A DNA stretch of 64,000 nucleotides from the NCBI RefSeq assembly GCF_900107245.1, contig NZ_FNPG01000004.1, forward strand, positions 1 to 64,000. The letters are read 5' to 3'. The stretch comes from Lachnobacterium bovis DSM 14045 (GTDB lineage: Bacteria; Bacillota; Clostridia; Lachnospirales; Lachnospiraceae). Under the pieces are notes generated by a model. It was not told the origin of the DNA. It saw only the letters and a program-made list of their open reading frames with translations, and did no database searches. Shown in pieces: positions 44,468 to 54,373 of the stretch; position 1 is the first letter of the stretch; each line of letters starts with the position of its first letter. The translations under genes and the position numbers were made by a program.

Positions 44468-45838
44468 ATGTTAAAAGAAACAGAAAAATATTTACAACTT
44501 TTAAATAAACAGTTTTATGATTGTTATGGAAAAGTTGCAAAAGTAGTTGGACTTACAATTGAATCAGTTGGACCTGAGGCAAAATTAAATGATCTTTGTC
44601 GTATATATTTAGATGATAGCGGGAACAAGTCGGATTACGTCATGGCTGAAGTGGTAGGATTTAGAGATATGCGACTTATTTTGATGCCTTTTGATAATAC
44701 AGAGGGTATATCTGTTGGTTGTGTTGTAAAAAATACTGGAAAACCACTTATGGTAAAAGTAGGAGATAGTTTGTTAGGCCACACTGTTGATGGAATAGGA
44801 AGACCTACTGATGAAGGATATGATTCCGAAAGTTGGCAGGAATATCCTGTAGATTCATTGCCACCAGATCCAATGAGAAGAACGATTATACATGATATTC
44901 TTCCATTGGGTGTAAAAGCAGTCGATGGTCTTATAACCGTTGGTAAAGGACAACGTATTGGTATTTTTGCAGGTTCTGGTGTTGGAAAAAGTACATTACT
45001 TGGAATGTTTGCACGTAACACTAGAGCGGATGTTAATGTGGTTGCTTTGATTGGAGAGCGTGGACGTGAAGTTAGAGAATTTATAGAACGAGATTTAGGC
45101 GAAGAAGGTATGAAACGATCCGTTGTCGTTGTTGCTACTTCGGATAAACCTGCTTTAATTAGAAATAAAGCTGCAAAAACTGCTACAGCAATTGCAGAAT
45201 ATTTTAGGGATCAGGGTAAAGATGTTCTTTTAATGATGGATTCTTTAACTCGTTTTTCTATGGCGCAAAGAGAAATGGGATTAGCTTCAGGCGAACCACC
45301 GGTAACAAGGGGATATCCTCCATCCGTATATTCGGAAATGCCTAGAATTTTAGAAAGGGCAGGAACTTCTGATAAAGGGTCTATAACAGGTCTATATACG
45401 GTTTTGGTTGATGGAGATGATTTTAATGAACCAATTACCGATACTGCAAGAAGTATATTAGATGGACACATAATGCTAAATAGAAGATTGAGTCATAAGA
45501 ACCATTATCCTGCAATAGACATTTTGCAGAGTATTTCAAGGGTTATGGGCGCGATAACATCAGATAGGCATAAAGAATTGGCTGGAAGATTAAAAACGGT
45601 TATGGCGACGTACAACGAAGCAGAAGACCTAATTAATATTGGAGCATATAAAGAAGGCTCTAACAAAGATATTGATTATTCAATAAAAAAAATAAAAATT
45701 GTAAATGAATTTCTTTGTCAAAAAACAAATGAAAAGTTTTCATTTGAAGATGAACTTAGCTTGCTTGCAGGAGTTTTTGATGAAGAATATGTTGTGGATG
45801 AAGAAAGTACAAATAATAGTATTACAGATATAACGTAA
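44468..45838 (+). CDS. fliI: Flagellum-specific export ATPase FliI
   Basis: The 456-residue ATPase energises unfolding and entry of export substrates. Walker A is GIFAGSGVGKSTLLGMFAR near residue 165; Walker B is DVLLMMDSLTRF. The family motifs ALIGERGREVREFIERDLG and PVTRGYPPSVYSEMPRILERAG are intact. Spacing to FliJ is 19 bp, and the trio fliH-fliI-fliJ is in standard order. Confidence 0.97.
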   Translation: MLKETEKYLQLLNKQFYDCYGKVAKVVGLTIESVGPEAKLNDLCRIYLDDSGNKSDYVMAEVVGFRDMRLILMPFDNTEGISVGCVVKNTGKPLMVKVGDSLLGHTVDGIGRPTDEGYDSESWQEYPVDSLPPDPMRRTIIHDILPLGVKAVDGLITVGKGQRIGIFAGSGVGKSTLLGMFARNTRADVNVVALIGERGREVREFIERDLGEEGMKRSVVVVATSDKPALIRNKAAKTATAIAEYFRDQGKDVLLMMDSLTRFSMAQREMGLASGEPPVTRGYPPSVYSEMPRILERAGTSDKGSITGLYTVLVDGDDFNEPITDTARSILDGHIMLNRRLSHKNHYPAIDILQSISRVMGAITSDRHKELAGRLKTVMATYNEAEDLINIGAYKEGSNKDIDYSIKKIKIVNEFLCQKTNEKFSFEDELSLLAGVFDEEYVVDEESTNNSITDIT

Positions 45839-45863
45839 TTAAAGAGTTAATAAATGGTTGGTG

Positions 45864-46325
45864 ATGTCAATGGCTAAATTTATTTATTCAATGGACAATA
45901 TTTTAAATATAAAAAGAAAACTTGAAAATCAGGCAAAGATTGCGTTTGCTCAGGCAAATACCAAATACAATGAAGAAGATCAAAAACTAAAAGATTTATG
46001 CCTAAAAAAAGTAGAGTATGATGCCATATTAAGGGATTCCTTGAATGGAGAAAAAAAGCTAGATTTAGCCGAACTGACAAAGTGTAGAAATAACATTAAT
46101 GTTGTAAAAAAGATGATACAATTTCAGGTTATAGAAGTAAATAATGCAAAAAGAATTCGCGATGAGCAGCGTTTATTATTGCAAGAAAAGATAAAAGAAA
46201 GAAAGACACATGAGGTTTTAAAAGAAAAAGCTTTCGAGCAATTTAAACGAGAGTTGATGAAGGAAGAAGCAAAGGAAATAGATGGATTAATCAGTTATAC
46301 GTATTCAAATAATAATGATAAATAG
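45864..46325 (+). CDS. fliJ: Flagellar export chaperone FliJ
   Basis: A short all-helical coiled-coil protein of about 153 residues: FIYSMDNILNIKRKLENQAKIAFAQANTKYNEEDQKL and long Lys/Glu-rich helices to the end. FliJ fits into the FliI ring and ties it to the gate. Sequence conservation is low, so position after fliI is strong support. The start is ambiguous among codons at 45858 (TTG), 45864 and 45870; ATG 45864 is used here. Confidence 0.88.
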   Translation: MSMAKFIYSMDNILNIKRKLENQAKIAFAQANTKYNEEDQKLKDLCLKKVEYDAILRDSLNGEKKLDLAELTKCRNNINVVKKMIQFQVIEVNNAKRIRDEQRLLLQEKIKERKTHEVLKEKAFEQFKRELMKEEAKEIDGLISYTYSNNNDK

Positions 46326-46372
46326 GTTGATGATGATTAAGTGTAAGATAATTAAGCGTATGGAGGGGTTTT

Positions 46373-47221
46373 ATGGCAGATGCAGATGTAATGGATAAAG
46401 AAGAATTAGACGAAAAAGCAAAGAAGAAAGAAGAAAAGGCAAAGAAAAAAGAAGAAAAAAAAGCAAAAAATAAAGATGGCGAACAATCAAATGAAAATGA
46501 AGAAGATAAGCTTTCAAGTAAAATTTTAGTTTTTTTCATTACAATTTTAATTATTGCTATTTGGCTTGGAATAATAGGTATCCTTATAAAAGCTGATGTT
46601 GGTGGATTTGGTTCGACAATATTAAGACCATTAATAAAGGATCTTCCTTATGCCGAGAAAATTTTACCAGAAGAGGTGAATAAAGGAACTGAGATTGATA
46701 ATGCTTATAAATTTGAGTCAATGGATGCGGCAATTAAGAGAATAAAGGAACTTGAAGCTTCAAATGATGAAAAAAGTGAATCATTAAAGAAAAAAGACGA
46801 GACTATTTCTAGTTTACAATCGCAGGTAAGTGAGTTACAAAAATATAAAGATAATCAGGAGGCATTTCTTAAAGAAAAGGAAAATTTTTATAAAGAGGTT
46901 GTTTACACTGATAACGCACCCGATATAGAGGAATATAAAAAATACTACGAAAGTATAGATGCGGAGAACGCAGAGACTTTGTATAAGCAGGTTATCGAAC
47001 AACTTCAATCTGATGAAAAGGTTAAGGAATATGCAAAAACATATTCAGCTATGAAACCTAAAGAAGCAGCGGCAATTTTTGATACAATGACTAATCAGTA
47101 TGATTTGGTTGCGGAAATATTAAATAATATGGATGCCCAGTCTAGAGCTAATATTTTAGGTAAAATGAATTCAAAAAATGCAGCAGCTTTAACAGCAATT
47201 ATGGAACCTAAATCTAAATAA
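46373..47221 (+). CDS. MotE-like protein (MgtE N-terminal type domain)
   Basis: The 282-residue protein has a Lys/Glu-rich cytosolic start, one membrane helix near residues 50-75 (ILVFFITILIIAIWLGIIGIL), a coiled coil (about 115-165) and a C-terminal MgtE-N-like domain (YAKTYSAMKPKEAAAIFDTMTNQYDLVAEILNNMDAQSRANILGKMN). Genes of this kind between fliJ and fliK are usual in Firmicutes and are called MotE; the domain resembles the FliG repeat fold. A motor or export scaffold role is inferred from position. Here it lies between fliJ and fliK. Confidence 0.82.
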   Translation: MADADVMDKEELDEKAKKKEEKAKKKEEKKAKNKDGEQSNENEEDKLSSKILVFFITILIIAIWLGIIGILIKADVGGFGSTILRPLIKDLPYAEKILPEEVNKGTEIDNAYKFESMDAAIKRIKELEASNDEKSESLKKKDETISSLQSQVSELQKYKDNQEAFLKEKENFYKEVVYTDNAPDIEEYKKYYESIDAENAETLYKQVIEQLQSDEKVKEYAKTYSAMKPKEAAAIFDTMTNQYDLVAEILNNMDAQSRANILGKMNSKNAAALTAIMEPKSK

Positions 47222-47275
47222 TGTAAAGTTAATCTCGCTTTTAAGTAGTATTGTGATAGAAAGGAGGCTGACCTA

Positions 47276-48781
47276 TTGGCAGATGCAAAAGTTTCAGCTG
47301 CATCAAAGGGTCTTGGCGTAGATGCTATGATGGCACAAGCTACTGCAAATACTAGTGAGACAAAAAAAAGCTTTGGTGTATCTGAACAGTTTCAAAAGTA
47401 TATGCACCAAAGCTTTTCTAGTAAAAAGACTGATGTGGCAAGCAATTTGGCGGCTAATAAAAATGACAATAAGATTAAAATATCAAATCAGAAAAAACTA
47501 GTGATAAAAGAAGCTAAGGTTTGTAGTCTTGATGATAAATTAAATCGAGCATCAACAAAAGATATTTTAAATCAGGTAAGTGACATAATAAGAGACATTG
47601 TAGAAGAACAATTTGAAATAGCGGATGATGAAATGGAAGAAGCTCTTTCAAATTTAGGATTTGGTGTATTAAATCTTTTAGATGTAAAAAATTTAGCAGA
47701 TTTTGTTTCAGAAATTTCAAACAGTGGTGATATTACTAATTTGTTATTAGGAGAAGATTTTAGAAATTTATTATTAACTATGCAAGACATTTCAAAGCAA
47801 ATTCAAGATATTATGGGAATCACTTCAGATGAAGTTGGTCTAATTCCTGAAAAAATAGTATCTGAGTATACGTTAGCTAATTATGTTGATAATAATACAG
47901 ATGTAAATCATGAGGATAATCAAAAAATTCTAAAACAGGGTGAAGATGTTGGTGGAAAAGCTGTTTCTACTCTTTCGAGTGAAATAAATACGAGTGAAAA
48001 TGGGGATAATAAAAGCAAAGTTGTTGATGACAAAAATCTAAATATAGAAGTTGTAAAAGAAGAAAGTAAAGCTGAATCAGATGAAAATAAAGACAATTCA
48101 AATTTAGGAAAAAACTTAAATAAAGATTCAACAATTGAGGCTGGACAAGTAAAAGATAATACTGAAAAAGAGAATAAGAATTCATTTGAAAAAACAAAAA
48201 ATAATATATTGAATAAATCAAATGAAGATGGAACACTGAGTGCACATATTAATACCAATAAAGTTGATGTATCAACTCCACAGGTTAATGTTACACAGTA
48301 TATGCAGGGAGATAGAACACTAGTTTTAATCGAAAGAATTGCTAATAATTTAAAAATTGTTATGCAGGAGCATGCAACAACTATGGAAATGCAATTAGAA
48401 CCAGAAAACTTAGGCAAGTTGTTTTTACAGGTTACAGCTAAAAATGGTGAGATTCATGCACAGATTTCAGCTCAAAATGAAGCAATAAAGAGTATAATTT
48501 CAAATCAGTTAGTTGCACTAGAAGAAAATTTAAAGAATGCCGGTTTGAAGGTTGAAGCTATTGACGTTACAGTTGCATCACATAATTTTGAACAGAATTT
48601 AGAACAAAATAGTAAAAGAGATGAGGAAAATGCTAATATTTTACAGGGTAACTTAAAGACTATTAGAAGAAATATTAATTTAGATAGTCTTGAAGACTTA
48701 ACAGGTCTTATGTCTGAAGAAGAAATGTTAGTAGCACAGATAATGAAGGATAATGGTAATTCTGTTGATATGACTGCATAG
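47276..48781 (+). CDS. fliK: Flagellar hook-length control protein FliK
   Basis: The 501-residue protein measures the hook and switches export specificity. A long hydrophilic region (residues 1-345, rich in Lys, Asn, Asp and Ser) precedes the conserved C-terminal domain: LIERIANNLKIVMQEHATTMEMQLEPENLGKLFLQVTAKNGEIHAQISAQNEAIKSIISNQLVALEENLKNAGLKVEAIDVTV. The start is TTG at 47276, 8 bases after AAGGAGG; no nearby ATG fits. Confidence 0.9.
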   Translation: MADAKVSAASKGLGVDAMMAQATANTSETKKSFGVSEQFQKYMHQSFSSKKTDVASNLAANKNDNKIKISNQKKLVIKEAKVCSLDDKLNRASTKDILNQVSDIIRDIVEEQFEIADDEMEEALSNLGFGVLNLLDVKNLADFVSEISNSGDITNLLLGEDFRNLLLTMQDISKQIQDIMGITSDEVGLIPEKIVSEYTLANYVDNNTDVNHEDNQKILKQGEDVGGKAVSTLSSEINTSENGDNKSKVVDDKNLNIEVVKEESKAESDENKDNSNLGKNLNKDSTIEAGQVKDNTEKENKNSFEKTKNNILNKSNEDGTLSAHINTNKVDVSTPQVNVTQYMQGDRTLVLIERIANNLKIVMQEHATTMEMQLEPENLGKLFLQVTAKNGEIHAQISAQNEAIKSIISNQLVALEENLKNAGLKVEAIDVTVASHNFEQNLEQNSKRDEENANILQGNLKTIRRNINLDSLEDLTGLMSEEEMLVAQIMKDNGNSVDMTA

Positions 48782-48835
48782 CTTATTCTATGTTTGTTAA
48801 ATATGTTTAATTGAAAATGTATAAGGAGTGATGGT

Positions 48836-49588
48836 ATGCCAACAGCAGAGATAAGAAATGGTGTAGTAGTAAATAGTAATAATCAGCCTGAAAGTAAAAT
48901 TACGTCGTCAAAATCAAAAGAAGTAACACAAAACAAATTAGGATATGATGCATTTTTAAAACTATTGTGCGCTGAAATGCAATATCAGGATCCGCTAGAA
49001 CCAACAAGTAATACCGAATATGTTGCTCAACTTGCTACGTTTTCTCAGTTAGAAGCAATGCTATCTATGCAAAACACTACAACCACTAATATGGCTAATT
49101 CTTTAGTTGGAAAGATTGTTACTGTAGAAGATGAAGAAGAAGGTAAATTAGTTGAAGGTGTAGTTGATTATGTCAAATATATTGATGACAAAGCATATGT
49201 ATCAGTTGACGATAAATTATATGAGATAGATAAGGTTAAACAGGTTGTTGATTCAGATTATTATGAGGCTAAATGTTTAGCAGAAGCATTAACAAAGCAA
49301 ATTGAAGATCTTCCAGTGAAAGAAAACCTTACACCAGCATATAAAGACGCAGTAAATCAAACTTATAAAATATATGATTCAATGAGTGCGTATGCTAAAA
49401 CATTTGTAGATAAAAGTTTAATTGAAAAATTACAAGAATTAAAAGAAATAGTTGATAAATTCAAAGTTACTACTGAGGAAACAGATGACAAAACACAAGA
49501 AACTGAAGAAACAGATGATAAAGAAGAAGTAAGTGACGTTGAAGAAACAACTGATCAGTCTGAAACAGGAACAGATGGAAATAGTTAG
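48836..49588 (+). CDS. flgD: Flagellar hook capping protein FlgD
   Basis: The 250-residue hook scaffold has the conserved N-terminal FlgD motif (LGYDAFLKLLCAEMQYQDPLEPTSNTEYVAQLATFSQLEAM) and MANSLVGKIVTVEDEEEGKLVEGVVDYVKY. The rest is unlike common FlgD: an added helical segment (about 135-210) and an acidic repetitive Glu/Thr tail (ETDDKTQETEETDDKEEVS) instead of the usual FlgD beta domains. Order (fliK-flgD-TIGR02530-flgE) is standard. Confidence 0.9.
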   Translation: MPTAEIRNGVVVNSNNQPESKITSSKSKEVTQNKLGYDAFLKLLCAEMQYQDPLEPTSNTEYVAQLATFSQLEAMLSMQNTTTTNMANSLVGKIVTVEDEEEGKLVEGVVDYVKYIDDKAYVSVDDKLYEIDKVKQVVDSDYYEAKCLAEALTKQIEDLPVKENLTPAYKDAVNQTYKIYDSMSAYAKTFVDKSLIEKLQELKEIVDKFKVTTEETDDKTQETEETDDKEEVSDVEETTDQSETGTDGNS

Positions 49589-49629
49589 GTATTAGATTTT
49601 ATTTTTAAGTCATAAAGGAGGGATTTGGC

Positions 49630-50040
49630 ATGGCTTATAACAAAATAGCAAACCAATTCACTTCCATTGAACAATTATCGCAACAGTATTTAAAGAATAA
49701 ATCTTTACCTGAAAAACAGGAAAAGAATAATCTTGATTTTGCGGACATCTTAAAAAAGAAGCAGGATGCGACTGGAGATGTTTCGTCTGAGTTAAAATTC
49801 TCTAAACATGCTTCAAATAGAATGACTTTAAGAAATATGAATTTATCAGCAAGTCAGAGCAAACGTTTAGAAGAAGGCGTTCAAAAGGCAAGTGAAAAAG
49901 GAATTAACGAGTCTTTAGTTTTAGTAGATTCGATGGCTTTTATTGTAAATATTAAAAATAAGACAGTTGTAACGGCTATGAATCAAGAAGAATCAAAAAG
50001 TAATATTTTTACGAATATTGATGGTGCAATTATTATGTAA
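49630..50040 (+). CDS. Flagellar operon protein, TIGR02530 type
   Basis: The 136-residue protein matches the small flagellar operon family found between flgD and flgE in Firmicutes: LKFSKHASNRMTLRNMNLSASQSKRLEEGVQKASEKGINESLVLVDSMAFIVNIKNKTVVTAM. Its exact role is not established. SD AAAGGAGG lies ahead of the ATG. It is co-transcribed with flgD and flgE by spacing. Confidence 0.9.
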   Translation: MAYNKIANQFTSIEQLSQQYLKNKSLPEKQEKNNLDFADILKKKQDATGDVSSELKFSKHASNRMTLRNMNLSASQSKRLEEGVQKASEKGINESLVLVDSMAFIVNIKNKTVVTAMNQEESKSNIFTNIDGAIIM

Positions 50041-50123
50041 AGCTGGACCTTATGGAAGCTTTTTATTCCCGAAAGATAGAAGGAATAGTGTGCACCAGAT
50101 AGAAATTAGGAGGTCACTGCATT

Positions 50124-51680
50124 ATGATGAGATCAATGTACTCTGCTGTGTCAGGTCTTAAGACACATCAGACAAGAATGGACGTTATAGGTAACAACAT
50201 TGCAAACGTTAATACAGAAGCTTTTAAAGCATCTTCTGTTAGATTTACTGAGATTATGTATCAGACAACTGCAAGCGCATCTGGTGGAGATGCTGCAAAT
50301 GGAGTCGGTGGTGTAAATGCAAAACAAATAGGTTTAGGTGTAACAACAGGTTCGACAAAAATCAATATTACATCAGCAGGTGCAGCAGAAACAACAGGTG
50401 ATCCTTTTGATATTAAATTGACAGATAGTCAGACAACTAACTTTTTTATAGTTTCTGATGGTAAAAATAGATTTTTTACAAGGGCAGGTTCTTTCTACAT
50501 TGATGGAAATGGTTTCCTTTGTATGAGTTCAACAGGTTATACAGTACAAGGATGGCAGACAACAGTAGATGCAGATACAGGTGAAGTTAGTATTTTAAAA
50601 GATACTGTTTCTCCATTGCAATTAATGTCACCTAATACCAAAAACTCTGCTCCAGAAGCAACAACTGATGGTCATGTTCTTGGTATCTTAGATAAAAATG
50701 ATACAAATGTTACTGATCCTGATAAAGGATATACAATGAATCTATCAATTTATGATGATTTAGGATATTCATATACAGCTAAATTTACTGTTAAAGCAAC
50801 TGATGCAGAGGGTGTTTATTATATAGCTTTAACAGACATACAGGATTCAAATGGTAAAACAGTTGTAGATAATAGTGGAAATCCAGTGTATGATCCAGAA
50901 AATCCTGCAACAAGCAGATTAGGAGAATTCTTTAAACCACAATATTTAGTGTATGATGGTTCTAAAGGTACTTTTACAGGAATGACTGAGGTTACAGCAG
51001 ATATAACTGATGCAGCAGCTGTAAGAGCAGCTGGTAAAGATGCGAGAACTACTGTCGAAGGACAAGACGTAAAGGATAGAGTAAAATCTATAACATTAGA
51101 ATTAAAAGGTAAGTTAAAAGTTGATGGAAGCGGAGTACCAGAGTTAGATGCAAATGGTAATAAACAATATGATGCAGGTTACATTAATGCTGCAGAAGGT
51201 AGAAACTTTGCAAATGTAAATATAGATTTTTCATCAATGCAAAATTCAAATAATGGAGGTGTTTCTACTCTTTCATTAAAAAATGGTACTTCTGCCGGTG
51301 TTGGTACAGGTAAGAAATTAGGTGCTCTTACAGGTATTACAATTGATCAGTCTGGTTTTGTATATGGGGCTTATAACAATGGTAATACAGTTCTTTTAGG
51401 ACAGATTCCAGTAGCACAATTTGCAAATGCATCAGGTTTGGAAAAAATAGGCGAGAACTGTTACAAAACAACATTAAATTCGGGCGATTTTGATGGAATT
51501 GGTGTTGCAATTAATGCAGATGGTTCCAAGATGACATCAGGACAAATTGAAATGTCAAACGTTGATTTATCTGCACAATTTACTGATATGATAGTTACTC
51601 AAAGAGGTTTCCAGGCCAACTCAAGAGTTATTACAACATCAGATACACTTTTAGAAGAATTAATTAATTTAAAACGTTAA
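50124..51680 (+). CDS. flgE: Flagellar hook protein FlgE
   Basis: The 518-residue hook subunit has the N-terminal rod-type motif (MYSAVSGLKTHQTRMDVIGNNIANVNTEAFKASSVRF), a FlgE core with TRAGSFYIDGNGFLCMSSTGYTVQGW and a C-terminal helix (SNVDLSAQFTDMIVTQRGFQANSRVITTSDTLLEELINLKR). The central surface region (about 190-370) is variable and probably folds into the outer D2 domain. A 345-bp noncoding gap follows it. Confidence 0.96.
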   Translation: MMRSMYSAVSGLKTHQTRMDVIGNNIANVNTEAFKASSVRFTEIMYQTTASASGGDAANGVGGVNAKQIGLGVTTGSTKINITSAGAAETTGDPFDIKLTDSQTTNFFIVSDGKNRFFTRAGSFYIDGNGFLCMSSTGYTVQGWQTTVDADTGEVSILKDTVSPLQLMSPNTKNSAPEATTDGHVLGILDKNDTNVTDPDKGYTMNLSIYDDLGYSYTAKFTVKATDAEGVYYIALTDIQDSNGKTVVDNSGNPVYDPENPATSRLGEFFKPQYLVYDGSKGTFTGMTEVTADITDAAAVRAAGKDARTTVEGQDVKDRVKSITLELKGKLKVDGSGVPELDANGNKQYDAGYINAAEGRNFANVNIDFSSMQNSNNGGVSTLSLKNGTSAGVGTGKKLGALTGITIDQSGFVYGAYNNGNTVLLGQIPVAQFANASGLEKIGENCYKTTLNSGDFDGIGVAINADGSKMTSGQIEMSNVDLSAQFTDMIVTQRGFQANSRVITTSDTLLEELINLKR

Positions 51681-51705
51681 GTTAATCTAAAATAGATTTG
51701 ATATT

Positions 51706-51808
51706 TAGCCGAAAAATAATGTGAAAATTATTTTAGGCTATTCAATTAGGACTGGTTAACTTACAAATAAATAGGGGGATGATGTTTGAATCATTCCCCT
51801 TTATTTCT
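51706..51808 (+). terminator. Hairpins in the flgE-motA gap (internal terminator)
   Basis: The 345-bp region 51681-52025 contains no gene. TAGCC / GGCTA (51706-51710, 51736-51740) close an AT-rich hairpin. A perfect 11-bp stem (AGGGGGATGAT / ATCATTCCCCT, 51773-51800) follows with TTATTTCT, resembling an intrinsic terminator or attenuator. The rest is AT-rich; no convincing promoter or flbD was found. Confidence 0.65.
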
Positions 51809-52025
51809 ATCAGAAGCATTAAAGAATTAAAGCTAATCGTAGATACAAAAAATAATATGTAGTTTAATTGCGTGACTAATTGGCTGAGAATAATAAGTTT
51901 ACAAAAAATAAATAGACATAGTGGGTAGCATCTAGTAAAATTAAAGTATCAGGAAATGTAATAAAAATACAAAAAATTATTAGAAAAAACTACCCGACTG
52001 TCTTAGGAATGGAAGGTGTATAGTA

Positions 52026-52820
52026 TTGGATATAGCATCTCTAGCAGGAATTGTACTTGGTTTAGTAATGGTAGTTTTCGGTATCATTAGTTCCGGTGGC
52101 GTGGCCGCATTTGGTAACTTTATTGATGTACCGTCTGTTATTATCACAATTGGTGGTTCTCTTTCGAGTACACTGGCCGCTAATAAATTACCGGATTTTA
52201 TTAATGGTTTAAAAGGTATGGGTCTTATTTTTAAAGAAAATACACAAGATCCTGGCGAAATAATAAAAAGTATAATTGACATGTCTAACGTAGCAAGAAA
52301 AGAAGGCTTATTAGCGCTTGAAGAGGCCGCTAACAATATCGAAGATCCTTTCTTAAAAAAAGGAATTATGTTGGTAGTTGATGGTACTGATCCAGAATTG
52401 GTACGTGGTATTCTTGAAACAGATATGATGTGTTTACAGGAAAGACATAAAACAACCATTTCATTTTGGGATAAATGGGGTGAAATGGGACCTGCTTGGG
52501 GTATGATTGGTACACTAGTAGGTCTTGTAAACATGTTAAAGAACTTATCAGATTCATCAACAATTGGTCCTTCAATGGCGGTAGCTTTGCTTACAACATT
52601 GTATGGTTCATTAATTGCTAACTGGATTACAAATCCGGTAGCGTCTAAGTTAAAAGTAAATGATTCTCTTGAGGTTACTATGCGAGAAGTTACTGTAGAA
52701 GGTCTTCTTTCTATTCAGGCTGGTGAGAACCCAAGAGTTATTGAGGAAAAGCTTAAATCATTCTTAGCTCCTTCACAAAGAGATAGTGTAGGTGCGAGCG
52801 GAGGTGGAGGTGAAGAGTAA
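52026..52820 (+). CDS. motA: Flagellar stator protein MotA
   Basis: The 264-residue stator subunit has four membrane helices (IVLGLVMVVFGIISSGG; VIITIGGSLSSTLAANKL; WGMIGTLVGLVNMLKNL; AVALLTTLYGSLIANWITNPVA) and the cytosolic loop with charged residues that push FliG (EILETDMMCLQERHKTT region). The start is TTG at 52026 after GGAAGG. Its stop overlaps the motB start by one base (TAATG). Confidence 0.95.
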   Translation: MDIASLAGIVLGLVMVVFGIISSGGVAAFGNFIDVPSVIITIGGSLSSTLAANKLPDFINGLKGMGLIFKENTQDPGEIIKSIIDMSNVARKEGLLALEEAANNIEDPFLKKGIMLVVDGTDPELVRGILETDMMCLQERHKTTISFWDKWGEMGPAWGMIGTLVGLVNMLKNLSDSSTIGPSMAVALLTTLYGSLIANWITNPVASKLKVNDSLEVTMREVTVEGLLSIQAGENPRVIEEKLKSFLAPSQRDSVGASGGGGEE

Positions 52821-53728
52821 TGGCAAAGAAAAAAGAAGAGGAAGCTCCTAAAGGTTCGCCAGCATGGATGGCTACATTCTCGGATCTTATGAATTTGCTA
52901 TTATGTTTCTTCGTTTTACTTTTCTCAATGTCTAGTGTAGATGCAGCAAAATTTGAAATGGTTATCTCTTCTTTGCAAAGTAGTTTTAGTATATTACCAG
53001 CAGGAGGAGCTAGTATTGGAAATGGAAACATGGTATCGGGAGGTGTTGCACAGTTAGAATTTCTTGATACCTACTATAATGCGATGGCAAATTCCAAAGC
53101 ATCAGAAAAAGCAGATAATGAAAATCAGACTCAGCAAAAAAAATTAACAGAAAATAATAACACTGGTACAGAGACTCCTGAAAAAAATTCGACGACAAAA
53201 ACAGAAACACAGCAAAAAAAAGAAACAGCTGTAAAGGAATTTAAACAGCAGGCCCTTGATCAATCAGAAGAAATGGCAGAAGAAATACAAAAGATTATTG
53301 ATCAAGCGGGAATGACAAATAATATTCAAGTTGATTTTAATCAACAATATGTACAACTAAATGTACAAGGCGCTTTGCTTTTTGATTCAGGTAAATCTGA
53401 TGTCAAAGCAGAAGCAGCTCCAATCCTAGATAAAATATCACAGATATTAGGATTATATACACAAAACACGATAGATATAGAAGGACATACTGATAATGTT
53501 CCTATTTCATCAGCGAAGTATCCAAATAACAATGTGCTTTCGATGTATCGTGCATTAAGCGTTATGGATTATGTTTTATCAAAAACAAATTTAAATCCGG
53601 CAAATGTTAAATCGTCTGGAAGAGGCGAAACAGTGCCAGTTGCAGATAACGGCACACCAGAAGGAAGAGCCTTTAACAGACGTGTAGAGTTTAAAATTTA
53701 TAATTCATTGAGTTCAGATATTAAGTAA
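52820..53728 (+). CDS. motB: Flagellar stator protein MotB
   Basis: The 302-residue protein has one membrane helix with the ion-binding Asp22 (WMATFSDLMNLLLCFFVLLFSMSS) and a C-terminal OmpA-like peptidoglycan-binding domain (LLFDSGKSDVKAEAAPILDKI; IEGHTDNVPISSAKYPNNNVLSMYRALSVM). A Gln/Lys/Thr-rich linker of about 50 residues (95-145) precedes it. MotA and MotB form the stator; proton or sodium use cannot be told from this. Confidence 0.95.
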   Translation: MAKKKEEEAPKGSPAWMATFSDLMNLLLCFFVLLFSMSSVDAAKFEMVISSLQSSFSILPAGGASIGNGNMVSGGVAQLEFLDTYYNAMANSKASEKADNENQTQQKKLTENNNTGTETPEKNSTTKTETQQKKETAVKEFKQQALDQSEEMAEEIQKIIDQAGMTNNIQVDFNQQYVQLNVQGALLFDSGKSDVKAEAAPILDKISQILGLYTQNTIDIEGHTDNVPISSAKYPNNNVLSMYRALSVMDYVLSKTNLNPANVKSSGRGETVPVADNGTPEGRAFNRRVEFKIYNSLSSDIK

Positions 53729-53793
53729 TTGGGCAAAATTAACGAAAGTACTATTGATAAAAGATATTAATTTTTCAACGAGAGGTAGAGAAC

Positions 53794-54321
53794 ATGAAGA
53801 AGAATCTTATATCAGTTATAATATTGGCTTTAGTTTTTGTAAATGTAGTATTATCTGGTCTTATGGTATTTTCAATTTTACCAGAAACACAAAAAGCTAA
53901 TAAATTAATTGAACAGGTGAGTAGTGCGATTGATTTAGAGTTAAAGAATGGAAGTGGGGCATCTGTGTCTGATGTGCCAATTGAAAATGTTGAGACTTAT
54001 CAATTAAAAGATGGAGATAAGACTACTATGACGATTAATTTGGCAAAAGGATCAGATGGCAAGAGTCATTTTGCAGTATTAGGTATTTCTTTGTCATTGG
54101 ATAAAACAAGTGAAGGCTATACAAAATATGGTCCAACTGCTTTAGATGAAAAGAGTACAATTATTCTAAATGATATCAATGTTATTGTTCGCAAATATAC
54201 AATTGAACAGTTTAATGCTGATACAGATGCTGTAAAAAAGGCTATTTTAAAAGATATTCAGGATATGTTTGGAAAAGATTTTGTTATAGGAGTTAATTTC
54301 TCAACAGTACAGACTGAGTAA
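53794..54321 (+). CDS. fliL: Flagellar basal body-associated protein FliL
   Basis: The 175-residue protein has a single N-terminal membrane helix (LISVIILALVFVNVVLSGLMVFSIL) and a periplasm-facing domain with stomatin-like FliL features (KSHFAVLGISLSLDK; IILNDINVIVRKYTIEQFNADTDAVKKAILKDIQDMFGKDFVIGVNFSTV). FliL supports stator function. It lies between motB and fliM as usual. Confidence 0.88.
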   Translation: MKKNLISVIILALVFVNVVLSGLMVFSILPETQKANKLIEQVSSAIDLELKNGSGASVSDVPIENVETYQLKDGDKTTMTINLAKGSDGKSHFAVLGISLSLDKTSEGYTKYGPTALDEKSTIILNDINVIVRKYTIEQFNADTDAVKKAILKDIQDMFGKDFVIGVNFSTVQTE

Positions 54322-54373
54322 GAGAAGGTTATACGAAAGAAGTGCAAAATTTATAAATAGGTGGTGAGATTAT

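Noticed and set aside
47920-48417. 165-residue minus-strand frame within fliK
   Set aside because: Low-complexity Ser/Phe/Leu composition arises from the complementary strand of the Lys/Asn/Glu-rich FliK region.
51780-51870. Remnant of flbD after flgE
   Set aside because: The only frame starting at the ATGATG in the hairpin is under 30 residues and does not resemble FlbD.
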